DNA from: Actinomycetospora succinea
Lineage (GTDB): Bacteria > Actinomycetota > Actinomycetes > Mycobacteriales > Pseudonocardiaceae
Direction: 5' to 3'
Assembly (NCBI RefSeq): GCF_004363095.1
Contig: NZ_SNYO01000002.1
Coordinates: 558,001 to 622,000, forward strand
DNA length: 64,000 nucleotides
Made by a program: the position numbers and the translations under genes. Each line of letters begins with the position of its first letter. Positions within the stretch are counted from its first letter, which is position 1. This document shows positions 37,117-45,568 of this stretch, piece by piece. The notes beneath the pieces were generated by a model. It was not told the origin of the DNA, searched no databases, and was given only the letters and a program-made list of their open reading frames with translations.

Positions 37117-38172
37117 CTACAGATCGGCGGCGAGTTCCTTGACCTGCCCCACCAACGACACCCGCTCCGCCGGTGTCCCCGCCAGGGGCGTGACGTTGAT
37201 CGTCGTGACGCCCGCGTCCGCGAAGGCCTGCAGACGCTCGGCGACGTAGGAGCGCGGCCCGATCAGCGACATCGCCTTGACGAGGTCCTCGGGCACGGCC
37301 GCGGCGGCCTCGTCCTTCTTGCCGTCGAGGTAGAGGTCCTGGACCTTCGCGGCCTCCTCCTCGTAGCCGTAGCGCTGGGCGAGCTCGTTGTAGAAGTTTT
37401 TGCCCTTGGCGCCCATGCCACCGACGTAGAGCGCGACGAACGGGCGCATGCCGTCGAGCATCTGCTGCGCGGTGTCGGCGTCCTCGGTGATGCACAGGGA
37501 GGCCTGCAGGTAGGTCTGCAGCGGGCCGAGCGCGGGGTCGCGCTTCGCCGTGCCGGCCTCCAGCGACTCGCCCCACACCTCGTGGGCGCGCTCGGGCACG
37601 AAGAGGATCGGCAGCCAGCCCTCGGCGATCTCGGCGGTCAGCGCCACGTTCTTCGGGCCGATCGCGGCGAGGACGATCGGGATCCGGTCGCGCACCGGGT
37701 GATTGATGATCTTCAGCGGCTTGCCCAGCCCGGTGCCCTGGTCGGCGGGCAGGGGGATGTCGTAGTACTTCCCCGAGTGCTGCACCTTCTCGCGGCGCCA
37801 GACCTGCCGGCAGATGTCGACGATCTCGCGGGTGCGGCCCAGCGGGGCGTCGTAGCGCACGCCGTGGAAGCCCTCGATGACCTGCGGCCCCGACGCCCCG
37901 ATGCCGAGCGTGAAGCGCCCGCCGGAGACGTAGTCGAGGCCCGCGGCGGTCATGGCCGTCAGCGACGGCGTGCGGGTGTAGATCTGCAGGATGCCCGAGG
38001 CGATCTCGAGCCGGCTCGTGCGCGCGGCGACGAAGCCGAGCTGGCTCACCGCGTCGAAGCTGTACGCCTCGGGCACGAACGCGATGTCGAGCCCCGCCGC
38101 CTCGTGCTCGGCGAGCTCCGCGACCGTCTCCTCGAACCCGCCGCTGTAGTTCAACCCCATCCCGATGCGCAC
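37117..38172 (-). CDS. LLM class F420-dependent oxidoreductase
   Basis: 351-residue luciferase-like TIM-barrel enzyme. The N-terminus MRIGMGLNYSGGFEETVAELAEHEAAGLD, the segment SGGRFTLGIGASGPQVIEGFHGV and the closing AFADAGVTTINVTPLAGTP are typical of actinobacterial F420-dependent LLM proteins. The flavin type (F420 rather than FMN) is inferred from family similarity. GTG 38172 is divergent from the thioesterase gene by 51 nt. It heads the MaoC-thiolase operon, so it may oxidise or reduce an acyl-CoA or lipid intermediate. Confidence 0.92.
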   Translation of the reverse strand: MRIGMGLNYSGGFEETVAELAEHEAAGLDIAFVPEAYSFDAVSQLGFVAARTSRLEIASGILQIYTRTPSLTAMTAAGLDYVSGGRFTLGIGASGPQVIEGFHGVRYDAPLGRTREIVDICRQVWRREKVQHSGKYYDIPLPADQGTGLGKPLKIINHPVRDRIPIVLAAIGPKNVALTAEIAEGWLPILFVPERAHEVWGESLEAGTAKRDPALGPLQTYLQASLCITEDADTAQQMLDGMRPFVALYVGGMGAKGKNFYNELAQRYGYEEEAAKVQDLYLDGKKDEAAAAVPEDLVKAMSLIGPRSYVAERLQAFADAGVTTINVTPLAGTPAERVSLVGQVKELAADL

Positions 38173-38223
38173 GGGGGCACCCTGCCACGATCGCGACGAT
38201 CACGGGCGGCAGGAGGAGACCGG

Positions 38224-38652
38224 GTGTTCTCGACGACGGTGACGGTGCGCGGCTACGAGTGCGACGCCAACGGGCACGTCAACCACGCCGTCTACCACCA
38301 GTACGGCGAGCACGGCCGCACCGAGACCCTGCGCGACCTCGGCATCGAGATCGCCGACCTGACGAACGCCGGCCTCGGGCCGGTCATCCTCGAGACGACC
38401 GTGCGGTTCCTCGCCGAACTGCGTGCCGGCGACGAGGTCGACGTCCTGCTCGACCTGCGCTTCGGGCAGGGCAAGACGTTCCGGATGGACATCGAGCTGC
38501 GCCGCGGGGACGTCGTCGCCGCGACGATCACCGGGACGATGGGCCTGCTCGACCACACCACCCGGCGCCTCGTCGCCGACCCACGCGGGCGCCTGCAGGC
38601 CCTCGCCTCCCCGGCAGGGGCTCAGCTGCTGGACGACTCGCCGGAGAAGTGA
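38224..38652 (+). CDS. acyl-CoA thioesterase (4-hydroxybenzoyl-CoA thioesterase/hot-dog family)
   Basis: 142-residue hot-dog thioesterase. The motif VRGYECDANGHVNHAVYHQYGEHGRTETL holds the Asp and His/Asn residues of the YbgC/4HBT type. GTG 38224 is preceded by AGGAGGAG. It hydrolyses acyl-CoA; chain length is unknown. Its 3' end overlaps the 3' end of the convergent flavin reductase gene by 31 nt. Confidence 0.9.
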   Translation: MFSTTVTVRGYECDANGHVNHAVYHQYGEHGRTETLRDLGIEIADLTNAGLGPVILETTVRFLAELRAGDEVDVLLDLRFGQGKTFRMDIELRRGDVVAATITGTMGLLDHTTRRLVADPRGRLQALASPAGAQLLDDSPEK

Positions 38653-39251
38653 CCGGGCCAGTCGCTGTAGCGGATCCGCGGGGTCGCGACGACCTCGCCG
38701 ATCGTCGACCACTCGTCGCCCCCGAGACGCGCGAGCGGCGCGAGCCGCCGGGCGTCGGGCTTCCCGTCGACGAGCACGTCGTCGGACACCGCGACGTGCA
38801 CGACCCGGCCGAGCACGAGCGTGCAGTTGCCCACCTCGAGGGTGCGCTCGAGACGGCATTCCAACGCCACCGGTGACTCGGCGATCCGCGGCGTCTTCAC
38901 GTGCAGCGACGGCTCGCGGGTCAGGCCGGTCGCGTCGATCTCGCTCTCGTGCGACGGGAAGTCGGTGGCGGTCGCGTTGATGTGCTCGAGCAGCGGCTCG
39001 GGCGTCAGGCAGACCGTGAACTCCTCGGTGGCCTGGACGTTGCGCAGCGAGTCCTTCTCCCCCACCGACGTGAACTGCACGATCGGCGGGTCGGTGCTCG
39101 CCACGGTGAAGAACGAGTGCGGTGCGAGGTTGTCGACGCCCTCGGCCGAGCGCGACACCACCCAGGCGATCGCGCGCGGCACGATCACCGCGGTCAGGAG
39201 CTTGTAGACGCCGCGGGCTCCCACGGCGTCCGGGTCGAAGTCGGTGCGCAC
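38622..39251 (-). CDS. flavin reductase-like domain protein
   Basis: 209-residue FMN-binding split-barrel protein. The segments VSRSAEGVDNLAPHSFFTVASTDPPIVQFTSVGEKDSLRNVQATEEFTVCL are typical of the flavin reductase-like family (flavoprotein DIM6/NTAB group). It may supply reduced flavin or act as an oxidoreductase itself. The tail (SGESSSS) lies in the 31-nt convergent overlap with the thioesterase gene. ATG 39251, 2 nt after the stop of the Pro-rich membrane protein gene. Confidence 0.9.
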   Translation of the reverse strand: MRTDFDPDAVGARGVYKLLTAVIVPRAIAWVVSRSAEGVDNLAPHSFFTVASTDPPIVQFTSVGEKDSLRNVQATEEFTVCLTPEPLLEHINATATDFPSHESEIDATGLTREPSLHVKTPRIAESPVALECRLERTLEVGNCTLVLGRVVHVAVSDDVLVDGKPDARRLAPLARLGGDEWSTIGEVVATPRIRYSDWPGHFSGESSSS

Positions 39252-39253
39252 GA

Positions 39254-40654
39254 TCAGTTGTTACCCGGCAGCAGCCCGCTCGGGACCAACTGTGGGGCGC
39301 GCGACGTGGTGGTCGTCGACTCGGGCTCGCTGGTCTCCTCGGTGCCGCCTGACGGGGCCTCGGAGGTCGTGGTCTGCTCCGCGCCGCCCTCCGGGGCGGT
39401 CGACGAGGTCTCCGGCGCCGAGGTCTCCGAGGTGGTCGGGGCCGTGCCGATCACCGAGCCGACGCTGGTGCCCGACTCGCCGCCCGAGAGCGGCGAGCCC
39501 TTGACCCGCTCGATGCCCGTGATGGCCAGCATGGCGATCAGGAAGATCAGGAGCGCGGTGGCCGCGAGCAGGGCGTAGCGCTTCCACGGTGGGCGCCGGG
39601 CCTCCTCGCCGTCGTCGGGGCCGTCCGGGTCGTCCGGGTCGTCGGGCCCGCCGGGCGACCCGACCAAGGCGGTCGCCTCGTCGTCGCCGGACATCACCCG
39701 CGTCCCGGACCCGACCACCTGGGTGCGGTCGTCGCCCGGGCCGTTGCCGAGCGCCTGGGTGGCGGGGGCGTCGGGGCCGATCACCATGGTCGGGGTGTCG
39801 TCGGGGCTCTGCCCGGCACCGACCGGCGGCATGCCCGTGACCCGCGTCCGGTCGGCGGCGGCACCCTCGCCGCGGCCGACCGTGCTCGCGACGACGGTGC
39901 GGTCGTCCGCCCCCGGCGCGCCGGTCCTCGGGTCGCGGGTGCGCAGCCGGCGCCGGACGGTGTCACGGGTCCGCTCGATCGAGCGCTGGTACACGGCGTC
40001 GCCGACGGTGGTGATGACGGCAGCGATCCCCGCGCCGGCGACCGTGCCCATCGCGCCGCCGACGAAGGAGCCCACGCCGGCCGTGGTCACGGCCGCGGCG
40101 GCGCCGCCGCTGAGCTTGACGACCGACAGCTGCGACTTCATCGGCGACGCGGCGTGGGTCGTGGCGGCCTCGGACGGGGCGTGGCCCGCCGACGTGTGGC
40201 TGGTCGGCGCCTCGGCCGGCGCGGCGTGGCGCGTGGGGGCGTCGGCCGGCGGGCGGCTCCCGGGCGGTGGCGGGCTGGTCCAGCCGTTCGGGGCGTTCTG
40301 GGTGCTCGGGCCGGGCGGGCCGTACGGACCGGGTGGACCGGCCGGCGGGCGACCGGGCGGGCCGGGCGGCGGGCCGGGGCGAGCCGGGCCGGGCGGGCCG
40401 TACGCCCCGGGCGGCGGGGCCTGCGGGCCTCCGGGCGGCGGCCCCTGCGGGCCGGCACCGGGCGGCGGCGGGCCGGCGTGACGGGGCGGCATCGGACCCG
40501 GGGAGCCGGGCGGCGTGCCGGGCGGTCCCGGCCGGGCGGGCGCGTCGGGCGCCTCGGGATCCGCACCGTGGCGCGACACGGCGGCGTCGTCGGGATCCGT
40601 CCCGGGCGCGGCGTGTCGCCCGCGGGGCCCGGGGGGTCCGGACTGCTCGCTCAT
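39254..40654 (-). CDS. proline-rich membrane protein of unknown function
   Basis: 466 residues from ATG 40654. Residues 1-165 are a Pro/Gly/Ala-rich, likely disordered cytoplasmic region. At ~180-225 there is a Gly/Ala hydrophobic stretch (GVGSFVGGAMGTVAGAGIAAVI) that may dip into the membrane. Acidic linker sequence is followed by a single transmembrane helix (~360-383, ALLAATALLIFLIAMLAITG). A Ser/Thr/Glu-rich exported tail ends in LLPGNN. Such architectures occur in actinobacterial envelope proteins, but I do not recognise a family. It is the first gene of a short minus-strand run with the flavin reductase. Confidence 0.72.
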   Translation of the reverse strand: MSEQSGPPGPRGRHAAPGTDPDDAAVSRHGADPEAPDAPARPGPPGTPPGSPGPMPPRHAGPPPPGAGPQGPPPGGPQAPPPGAYGPPGPARPGPPPGPPGRPPAGPPGPYGPPGPSTQNAPNGWTSPPPPGSRPPADAPTRHAAPAEAPTSHTSAGHAPSEAATTHAASPMKSQLSVVKLSGGAAAAVTTAGVGSFVGGAMGTVAGAGIAAVITTVGDAVYQRSIERTRDTVRRRLRTRDPRTGAPGADDRTVVASTVGRGEGAAADRTRVTGMPPVGAGQSPDDTPTMVIGPDAPATQALGNGPGDDRTQVVGSGTRVMSGDDEATALVGSPGGPDDPDDPDGPDDGEEARRPPWKRYALLAATALLIFLIAMLAITGIERVKGSPLSGGESGTSVGSVIGTAPTTSETSAPETSSTAPEGGAEQTTTSEAPSGGTEETSEPESTTTTSRAPQLVPSGLLPGNN

Positions 40655-40797
40655 CCTGCCCTCGCTGACCTCGGCGATCGCCCCGCCGCAGCGGGCGGGG
40701 CGCCCTCAACCCTGCCCCACGGCCCCGACGGCACGCGGTCGGGGCCCCGGGAGGCCACCGGGAGGGGGACCGTCCGGGAGCGGACGACCGTCTGTGC

Positions 40798-40968
40798 TCA
40801 GTCGCCCGAGCGCCGGTGCCGACCGCCGTTGCCGCGCAGCATCACCGGCCGGGAGGGGCGCTCCTCGCTCCCGCCCGCCCCGTCCTCGCGGAACGCACGC
40901 CGTTCGAAGCCGCGGTCGGTACGACCGAACGCCCGGCGGACTTCCTCGTAGATCGGCGTCTGCGACAT
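40798..40968 (-). CDS. small basic hypothetical protein
   Basis: A 56-residue reading frame from ATG 40968, preceded by AGGGTG at 6-nt spacing. It has an amphipathic start (MSQTPIYEEVRRAFG) and a basic tail rich in Arg/Gly. No family is recognised. It is divergent from the molybdopterin oxidoreductase gene. Support is codon composition, start context and the lack of any competing gene, so confidence is moderate. Confidence 0.45.
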   Translation of the reverse strand: MSQTPIYEEVRRAFGRTDRGFERRAFREDGAGGSEERPSRPVMLRGNGGRHRRSGD

Positions 40969-41196
40969 GTGCGGCACCCTACGACTCCGTCCGGGGGTGC
41001 CGACGGGCACACCGATTTCACTGCCATGCGTGTGATTCGGCCCCTGAGCTGGGAACACACCACCGAGCACTGCGGCGCGGAGATCAGGTTCCCGGGGTTC
41101 GGAAGGGTCGATCACATACCCGGATCCGAGGTCCACCCGGTCGGATCAATCGGCCCGGCGCGGCCCTCACCCGGTGTCGCCGAACCCTGGAGCAGC

Positions 41197-42282
41197 ATGG
41201 CCACCCAGCCGGCGGAGATGACCGTCCACTCGGCGCAGCCGTACAACGCCGAGCCCGCCCGCACCGTCCTGGCGGGACGCGACCTCACCCCGCTCGACGC
41301 CTTCTACCACCGCAACCACGCGACCGAGCAGCCGCGGATCGACCCCGCGACGTGGTCGCTGCGCGTGGACGGGATGGTCGAGCGGCCGGCGACGTTCTCG
41401 CTCGGCGCGCTGCGCGAGCGCTTCGCCGAGCACACCGAGGTCGTGACGCTGCAGTGCGCGGGCAACCGCCGATCGGGGCTCATCGAGGTCGCCGACCTGC
41501 CGGGCGAGACCCCGTGGGGACCGGGCGCGACCGGGACCGCCCGGTGGGCCGGGGCCCGGCTCGCCGACGTGCTGCGCGACGTGGGCGTCGACCCGGCCGC
41601 CACCGACGTCGTCCTCACCGGCGCCGACGTCGCCGACGAGCCGGACGAGCCCTACGCGGTCTCGGTGCCGCTCGAGAAGGCCCTGGCGTCGGAGGTCCTG
41701 CTGGCCTGGTCGATGAACGACGCCGCGCTGCCCGCGGAGCACGGGGCGCCCGTGCGCGTCGTGGTGCCCGGGTGGATCGGCGCCCGCAGCGTCAAGTGGC
41801 TCGAGCGCGTCACCGTCGCGGACGCGCCGTCCTCGGGCTTCTACCAGGCCGTCGCCTACCGCCTGCTGCCCGCCGACGCGTCCCCGGCGCGCGGGCGGGG
41901 CGTCCCGCTCGGCCCGATCGCGGTGAACGCCGACGTGCTCTCCCCCGCCGACGGCGCCGAGGTCCCGGCCGGCCGGGTGCACGTCACCGGGTACGCGCTG
42001 GCCGGCGGCGACCGGACGGTCGTGCGGGTCGACGTCTCCACCGACGACGGCGCGACGTGGGCCGAGGCGGACCTCGCGCCGCAGGCGAGCCGCTGGAGCT
42101 GGCGGCACTGGCACGCCGACCTCGACCTGCCGCCCGGGACGACCCGCGTCGTCGCCCGCGCCTGGGACTCCGCGGCCGGGGTGCAGCCCGCCGACCCCGC
42201 CGAGCTCTGGAACCCGAAGGGCTACGTGAACAACGCCTGGGCCCGCGTGACGCTGCACGCGATCGCGGCCGCCGACGGGTGA
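41197..42282 (+). CDS. sulfite oxidase-like molybdopterin-dependent oxidoreductase
   Basis: 361 residues. The Mo-binding domain carries the metal-ligand cysteine in LQCAGNRRSG (Cys87) and the segment GARSVKWLERV (the usual G-x-R-S-V-KWL of sulfite oxidases). The C-terminal Ig-like Mo-co dimerisation domain (~235-361) ends with GYVNNAWARV. There is no obvious heme b5 domain and no clear Tat signal from the chosen start, so it is probably cytoplasmic. ATG 41197 is used; ATG 41218 is an alternative. Substrate could be sulfite or another S/N-oxide. Confidence 0.9.
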   Translation: MATQPAEMTVHSAQPYNAEPARTVLAGRDLTPLDAFYHRNHATEQPRIDPATWSLRVDGMVERPATFSLGALRERFAEHTEVVTLQCAGNRRSGLIEVADLPGETPWGPGATGTARWAGARLADVLRDVGVDPAATDVVLTGADVADEPDEPYAVSVPLEKALASEVLLAWSMNDAALPAEHGAPVRVVVPGWIGARSVKWLERVTVADAPSSGFYQAVAYRLLPADASPARGRGVPLGPIAVNADVLSPADGAEVPAGRVHVTGYALAGGDRTVVRVDVSTDDGATWAEADLAPQASRWSWRHWHADLDLPPGTTRVVARAWDSAAGVQPADPAELWNPKGYVNNAWARVTLHAIAAADG

Positions 42283-42336
42283 CCGGTGACCCAGCGGGCA
42301 CCCGCCCGGGTCGTCGACGAGGTCGGAGGAGAACCC

Positions 42337-42519
42337 ATGAGCGCGAGCTCCGGAGGACCGACGGGCCGGCGCCTGTCGATCGGTGTGCTGGTCGGGGTGC
42401 TGTTGGCCGTGCTGGTCGTCCTGGCCGTGGTGCTGTTCCTGGCGGCCCAGGGCACGGCGCCACCCACGAGCCCGCAGACCAACGGGATGGTCGTGATGCT
42501 CGCGCCCGGACTCGTCTGA
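42337..42519 (+). CDS. small single-pass membrane protein
   Basis: 60 residues from ATG 42337, which has a strong GGAGGAG six nt upstream. One long transmembrane helix (about 14-38, IGVLVGVLLAVLVVLAVVLFLAA) is followed by a short Pro/Thr-rich external tail. No family is recognised. Located 54 nt after the molybdopterin enzyme and before two DUF202 genes. Confidence 0.65.
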   Translation: MSASSGGPTGRRLSIGVLVGVLLAVLVVLAVVLFLAAQGTAPPTSPQTNGMVVMLAPGLV

Positions 42520-42557
42520 GCACACGCGGGCACGATCGGGCACGATGCTCGGGACAA

Positions 42558-42938
42558 ATGTCCCTACATCCGGGGGTGGCCGTGGCCGAGGCGCCCGACG
42601 AGGAGCACGAGCCCGACTACCGCTTCACCCTCGCGAACGAGCGGACGTTCCTCGCCTGGCTGCGGACGTCGTTGTCGCTGCTCGCGGCCGGGGTGGCCGT
42701 CGTGCAGCTGCTCCCCGAGTTCGCCGTGCCGGGCACGCGCGGCGTCGTGGCCGCGCTGCTCACCGCCCTCGCGGTCGTGACCGCCGCAGGTGGCGTGCTG
42801 CGCTGGCGCGGGGTGGAGTTCGCCATCCGGCGCGGGCGGCCCCTGCCCCGCCAGCGCCTGCCGTGGGTGCTCGCGGGCGGGCTGGTCGTGCTCGCCCTGT
42901 TCGCTCTCGTGCTCGTCGCCGTGCGGGCCGGGGCGTGA
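42558..42938 (+). CDS. DUF202 (YidH-like) membrane protein
   Basis: 126 residues with the diagnostic DUF202 segment FTLANERTFLAWLRTSLSLLAAGVAV followed by two further transmembrane helices (about 66-85 and 103-123). The function of YidH-type proteins is not established; some are envelope stress-associated. ATG 42558; a GTG at 42576 is an alternative. The stop overlaps the next DUF202 gene (GTGA), so two related proteins are made as a coupled pair. Confidence 0.88.
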   Translation: MSLHPGVAVAEAPDEEHEPDYRFTLANERTFLAWLRTSLSLLAAGVAVVQLLPEFAVPGTRGVVAALLTALAVVTAAGGVLRWRGVEFAIRRGRPLPRQRLPWVLAGGLVVLALFALVLVAVRAGA

Positions 42939-43255
42939 GCTCCCCCTCCGACGCCGGCCTCCAGGCCGAGCGGACGGGCCTCGCGTGGAGCCGCACGTCG
43001 CTCGGCGTCGGCGCGAACGCGGTGCTGCTCGCGGTCCGCGAGCTCACGCACGACGGGTCCGCGCCGGCCCTGGTGCTCGCGGCGGCGGCGGCCGTCCTCG
43101 CCGTGGTCGTCGCGCTCTACGGGCGGTGGCGCACCGCGCGCATCAGCCACGCCCCGCTGCCCTCGCCGCTCGCCGCTCGCCGCGCGGTCCCGCTGCTCGG
43201 GGGCGCGGTGGCACTGCTGGCGCTGGTCACGGGTGTGGTGCTGTCGCTGCCCTAG
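42935..43255 (+). CDS. second DUF202 membrane protein
   Basis: 106 residues with the DUF202-type start AGLQAERTGLAWSRTSLGVGANAVL and three hydrophobic segments. GTG 42935 overlaps the stop of the first DUF202 gene by 4 nt. Tandem short DUF202 genes are common in actinobacteria and may form a heteromer. Its last 29 nt overlap the 3' end of the convergent DMT transporter gene. Confidence 0.87.
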   Translation: MSSPSDAGLQAERTGLAWSRTSLGVGANAVLLAVRELTHDGSAPALVLAAAAAVLAVVVALYGRWRTARISHAPLPSPLAARRAVPLLGGAVALLALVTGVVLSLP

Positions 43256-44132
43256 CCGGGGCCCGCTGCTCGGGGGTGGGCCCCGAGCGGATGAGCGTGA
43301 CGAGACCCGTCACGGCGACGACCGCGCTCACCCCGGCGAGCACCGCGCCCGAGACCCCGAGCGAGAACCGCTCGCCGAGCACGACGATGCCGATCGCCAT
43401 CGCCGCGACCTGGTCGACGGTGATCTGGGTCGACAGGCCCGCGTCCAGGCCGCCGTCGCGGTAGGCGGTCTGCAGCAGCAGGATCGAGGCCACGGGCAGG
43501 ACCATGGCCGCGCCCACCACGGCGGCGATGAGCCACGGTGAGCGCCCGTCCTGGACCAGCCGGAACGTCAGCCGGACCAGCCCCGACGTCGCGCCCGCGC
43601 ACAGGCCCGACACCGCGGCGCGGACCACGGCCCGCGGCACGGCCGGCGCGCGGCCGCTCGCCACGGTGACGACGGCCGCGAGCACGAGGACGACGAGGAT
43701 CATGCCGAGCACGAGGTCGGCGTCCGGCGGCACCTCCGAGGGCTGGTGCTCGGCGAGCCCGAAGAGCCCGGCCAGCCCGATCACCAGGACGACCGCGCCG
43801 ACCCACTCCGCGCGGTGGATCCGGCGCTTCTCGAGCCAGGCGTCCAGCGGCAGGGCGAGGATCAGCGCGGTGACGCCGATGGGCTGGACCAGCGTGATCG
43901 ACCCGAAGCCCAGGGCGACGACGTGGATCATCGCCCCGACCACCATCGACGCGACCCCGCCCCACCACCAGGGCCGGCGCAGCAGGGCGCCGAAGAACGG
44001 CAGGCCCGCGCCCGCGCGCTCCCCGGCGTCGACGGTCCGCGCCGTCTCGCGGCGCTGCAGGGCCGCCGAGAGCGCGTAGGCGAGGGCGGAGCAGCAGGCG
44101 AGAGCGACCGCGATCGTCGAGTTGGCGGTCAC
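43227..44132 (-). CDS. DMT superfamily transporter (NIPA/EamA-like)
   Basis: 301 residues with about nine transmembrane helices. The N-terminal half contains FGSITLVQPIGVTALILALPL, typical of DMT proteins resembling NIPA/YdcZ magnesium or metabolite transporters. The C-terminal half has the second repeat (LLLQTAYRDGGLDAGLSTQITVDQVAAMAIGIVVLGERF). Substrate unknown. GTG 44132 lies 3 nt after the stop of the acyl-CoA dehydrogenase gene, so they are probably co-transcribed. Confidence 0.88.
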   Translation of the reverse strand: MTANSTIAVALACCSALAYALSAALQRRETARTVDAGERAGAGLPFFGALLRRPWWWGGVASMVVGAMIHVVALGFGSITLVQPIGVTALILALPLDAWLEKRRIHRAEWVGAVVLVIGLAGLFGLAEHQPSEVPPDADLVLGMILVVLVLAAVVTVASGRAPAVPRAVVRAAVSGLCAGATSGLVRLTFRLVQDGRSPWLIAAVVGAAMVLPVASILLLQTAYRDGGLDAGLSTQITVDQVAAMAIGIVVLGERFSLGVSGAVLAGVSAVVAVTGLVTLIRSGPTPEQRAPARAATAPHP

Positions 44133-44135
44133 GGG

Positions 44136-45380
44136 TCAGCGCACGAACGCGCTGTGGCCGGTGATCGCCTTGCCGACGATCAGCGTGTTCATCTCGCGCG
44201 TGCCCTCGAACGAGTACAGGGCCTCGGCGTCGGCGAAGTAGCGCGCGACCCCGTTCTCCAGCAGCACCCCGTTCCCGCCGACGAGCTGGCGCGCCCACGA
44301 CACGGTCTCGCGCATGCGCGTGGCGCAGAACTCCTTCGCCAGCGCCGAGTGCGCGTCCGACCCGCCGCCGCCGTCGAGCAGCTGGGCGTTGCGCACCGCC
44401 ATCCCGAGTGAGGCGGTGACGTTGCCCAGCATCTGCACGAGCAGCTCCTGCATGAGCTGGAAGCCGGCGATCGGGCGGCCGAACTGCTCGCGCTGCTGCG
44501 CGTAGGACAGGGCCATCTCGTAGGCGCCCATCTGCGTGCCGGTCGCGCCCCACGACGCGTTGGCGCGCGTGACCCGCAGGACCCCGCCCGCGTCGGCGAA
44601 CGTGCCGGTGCCGCCGGCGAGGCGGTGGTCGTCCGGGACCCGCACGCCGCGCAGGGCGATGTCGGCGTTCTGGACGATCCGCAGCGCCGTCTTGCCCTCG
44701 ATCTTGACGATCGTCATGCCCTCGGTCTCGCGCGGGACGACGAACCCGCGCACCTCGTTCGTCTCGAGGTCCTTGGCCCAGATGACGATCAGGTCGGCGA
44801 ACGTCGCGTTGCCGATCCAGCGCTTGTCGCCGTCGAGCACCCAGTGGTCACCGTCACGGCGCGCGGTGGTCTCCATGCCGCCCGCGACGTCGGAACCGCC
44901 GTGCGGCTCGGTGAGCCCGAACGCCCCGATCGACTCCATCCGCGCCATCGCGGGCAGCCAGCGCTGCCGCTGCTCCTCGGTGCCGCCCGCCCAGATCGAG
45001 CCCATCGCGAGGCCGGAGTGGACACCGAAGAAGCTGTTCACCGACGGGTCGACGCGGGCGATCTCGGCGGCCACGAAACCGAGGAAGAGGCGCCGCGCGG
45101 GCTCGTCGGCCGAGGCGCCCAGGCCGTAGGGCAGGCCGGCGAGGTCGAGGTCGGCGAAGCCCTTGACCAGCTGCATCGGGAACTCGGCGCGCTCCCACGC
45201 GCCCTCGACCACCGGCGCGACGTCCTCGGCGAGATAGGAGCGCAGGCGGCGCAGCGTCGCGGTCTCCGCGGCCGACAGCAGGTCGGCGTAGTCGTAGAAG
45301 TCGGCGATGGCCTCCCGGTCCGCCGCGAGGTCGATCGCGGGACGCGGGAGGGCGGGGAAGTCCGACGGGAGCGCGGGCAT
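44136..45380 (-). CDS. acyl-CoA dehydrogenase (glutaryl-CoA dehydrogenase-like)
   Basis: 414-residue FAD enzyme. FAD/substrate motifs FGLTEPHGGSDVAG and WIGNATFADL are intact, and the catalytic base is E392 in YSFEGTREMN, followed by TLIVGKAITG, the pattern of glutaryl-CoA dehydrogenases. Whether it also decarboxylates is uncertain because the glutarate-specific arginine was not checked. ATG 45380. It is divergent from the carboxypeptidase-regulatory-like repeat gene across 188 nt and leads a two-gene transcript with the DMT transporter. Confidence 0.93.
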   Translation of the reverse strand: MPALPSDFPALPRPAIDLAADREAIADFYDYADLLSAAETATLRRLRSYLAEDVAPVVEGAWERAEFPMQLVKGFADLDLAGLPYGLGASADEPARRLFLGFVAAEIARVDPSVNSFFGVHSGLAMGSIWAGGTEEQRQRWLPAMARMESIGAFGLTEPHGGSDVAGGMETTARRDGDHWVLDGDKRWIGNATFADLIVIWAKDLETNEVRGFVVPRETEGMTIVKIEGKTALRIVQNADIALRGVRVPDDHRLAGGTGTFADAGGVLRVTRANASWGATGTQMGAYEMALSYAQQREQFGRPIAGFQLMQELLVQMLGNVTASLGMAVRNAQLLDGGGGSDAHSALAKEFCATRMRETVSWARQLVGGNGVLLENGVARYFADAEALYSFEGTREMNTLIVGKAITGHSAFVR

Positions 45381-45448
45381 GCCCCCAGCGTGGACCGCAC
45401 CACCATCGGGGCGCCAACCGGTCGCCGCCGAGCCCGCCCAGGATGATG

Positions 45449-45467
45449 CTTGTACTATCCAACCAAG
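45449..45467. promoter_or_regulatory. operator/promoter-like element with TTGTAC-N4-CAA
   Basis: CTTGTACTATCCAACCAAG lies ~105 nt before the module gene start. It contains the 13-mer TTGTACTATCCAA (45450-45462), related to TTGTACGCAGCAA before marR at 33280-33292. It shares ACTATCC with the region before the MFS gene at 50604-50616. The outer CTTG/CAAG adds partial dyad symmetry. Confidence 0.45.
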
Positions 45468-45568
45468 TGGTCCCGCGGACCCGGTGGAGGGACCGTCCGG
45501 GCGAGTGGTGCGCGCTCGGTGGACGATGGGACGCGGAGCAGCGGCGCGTTCGAGAGAGGTGGACGTCG

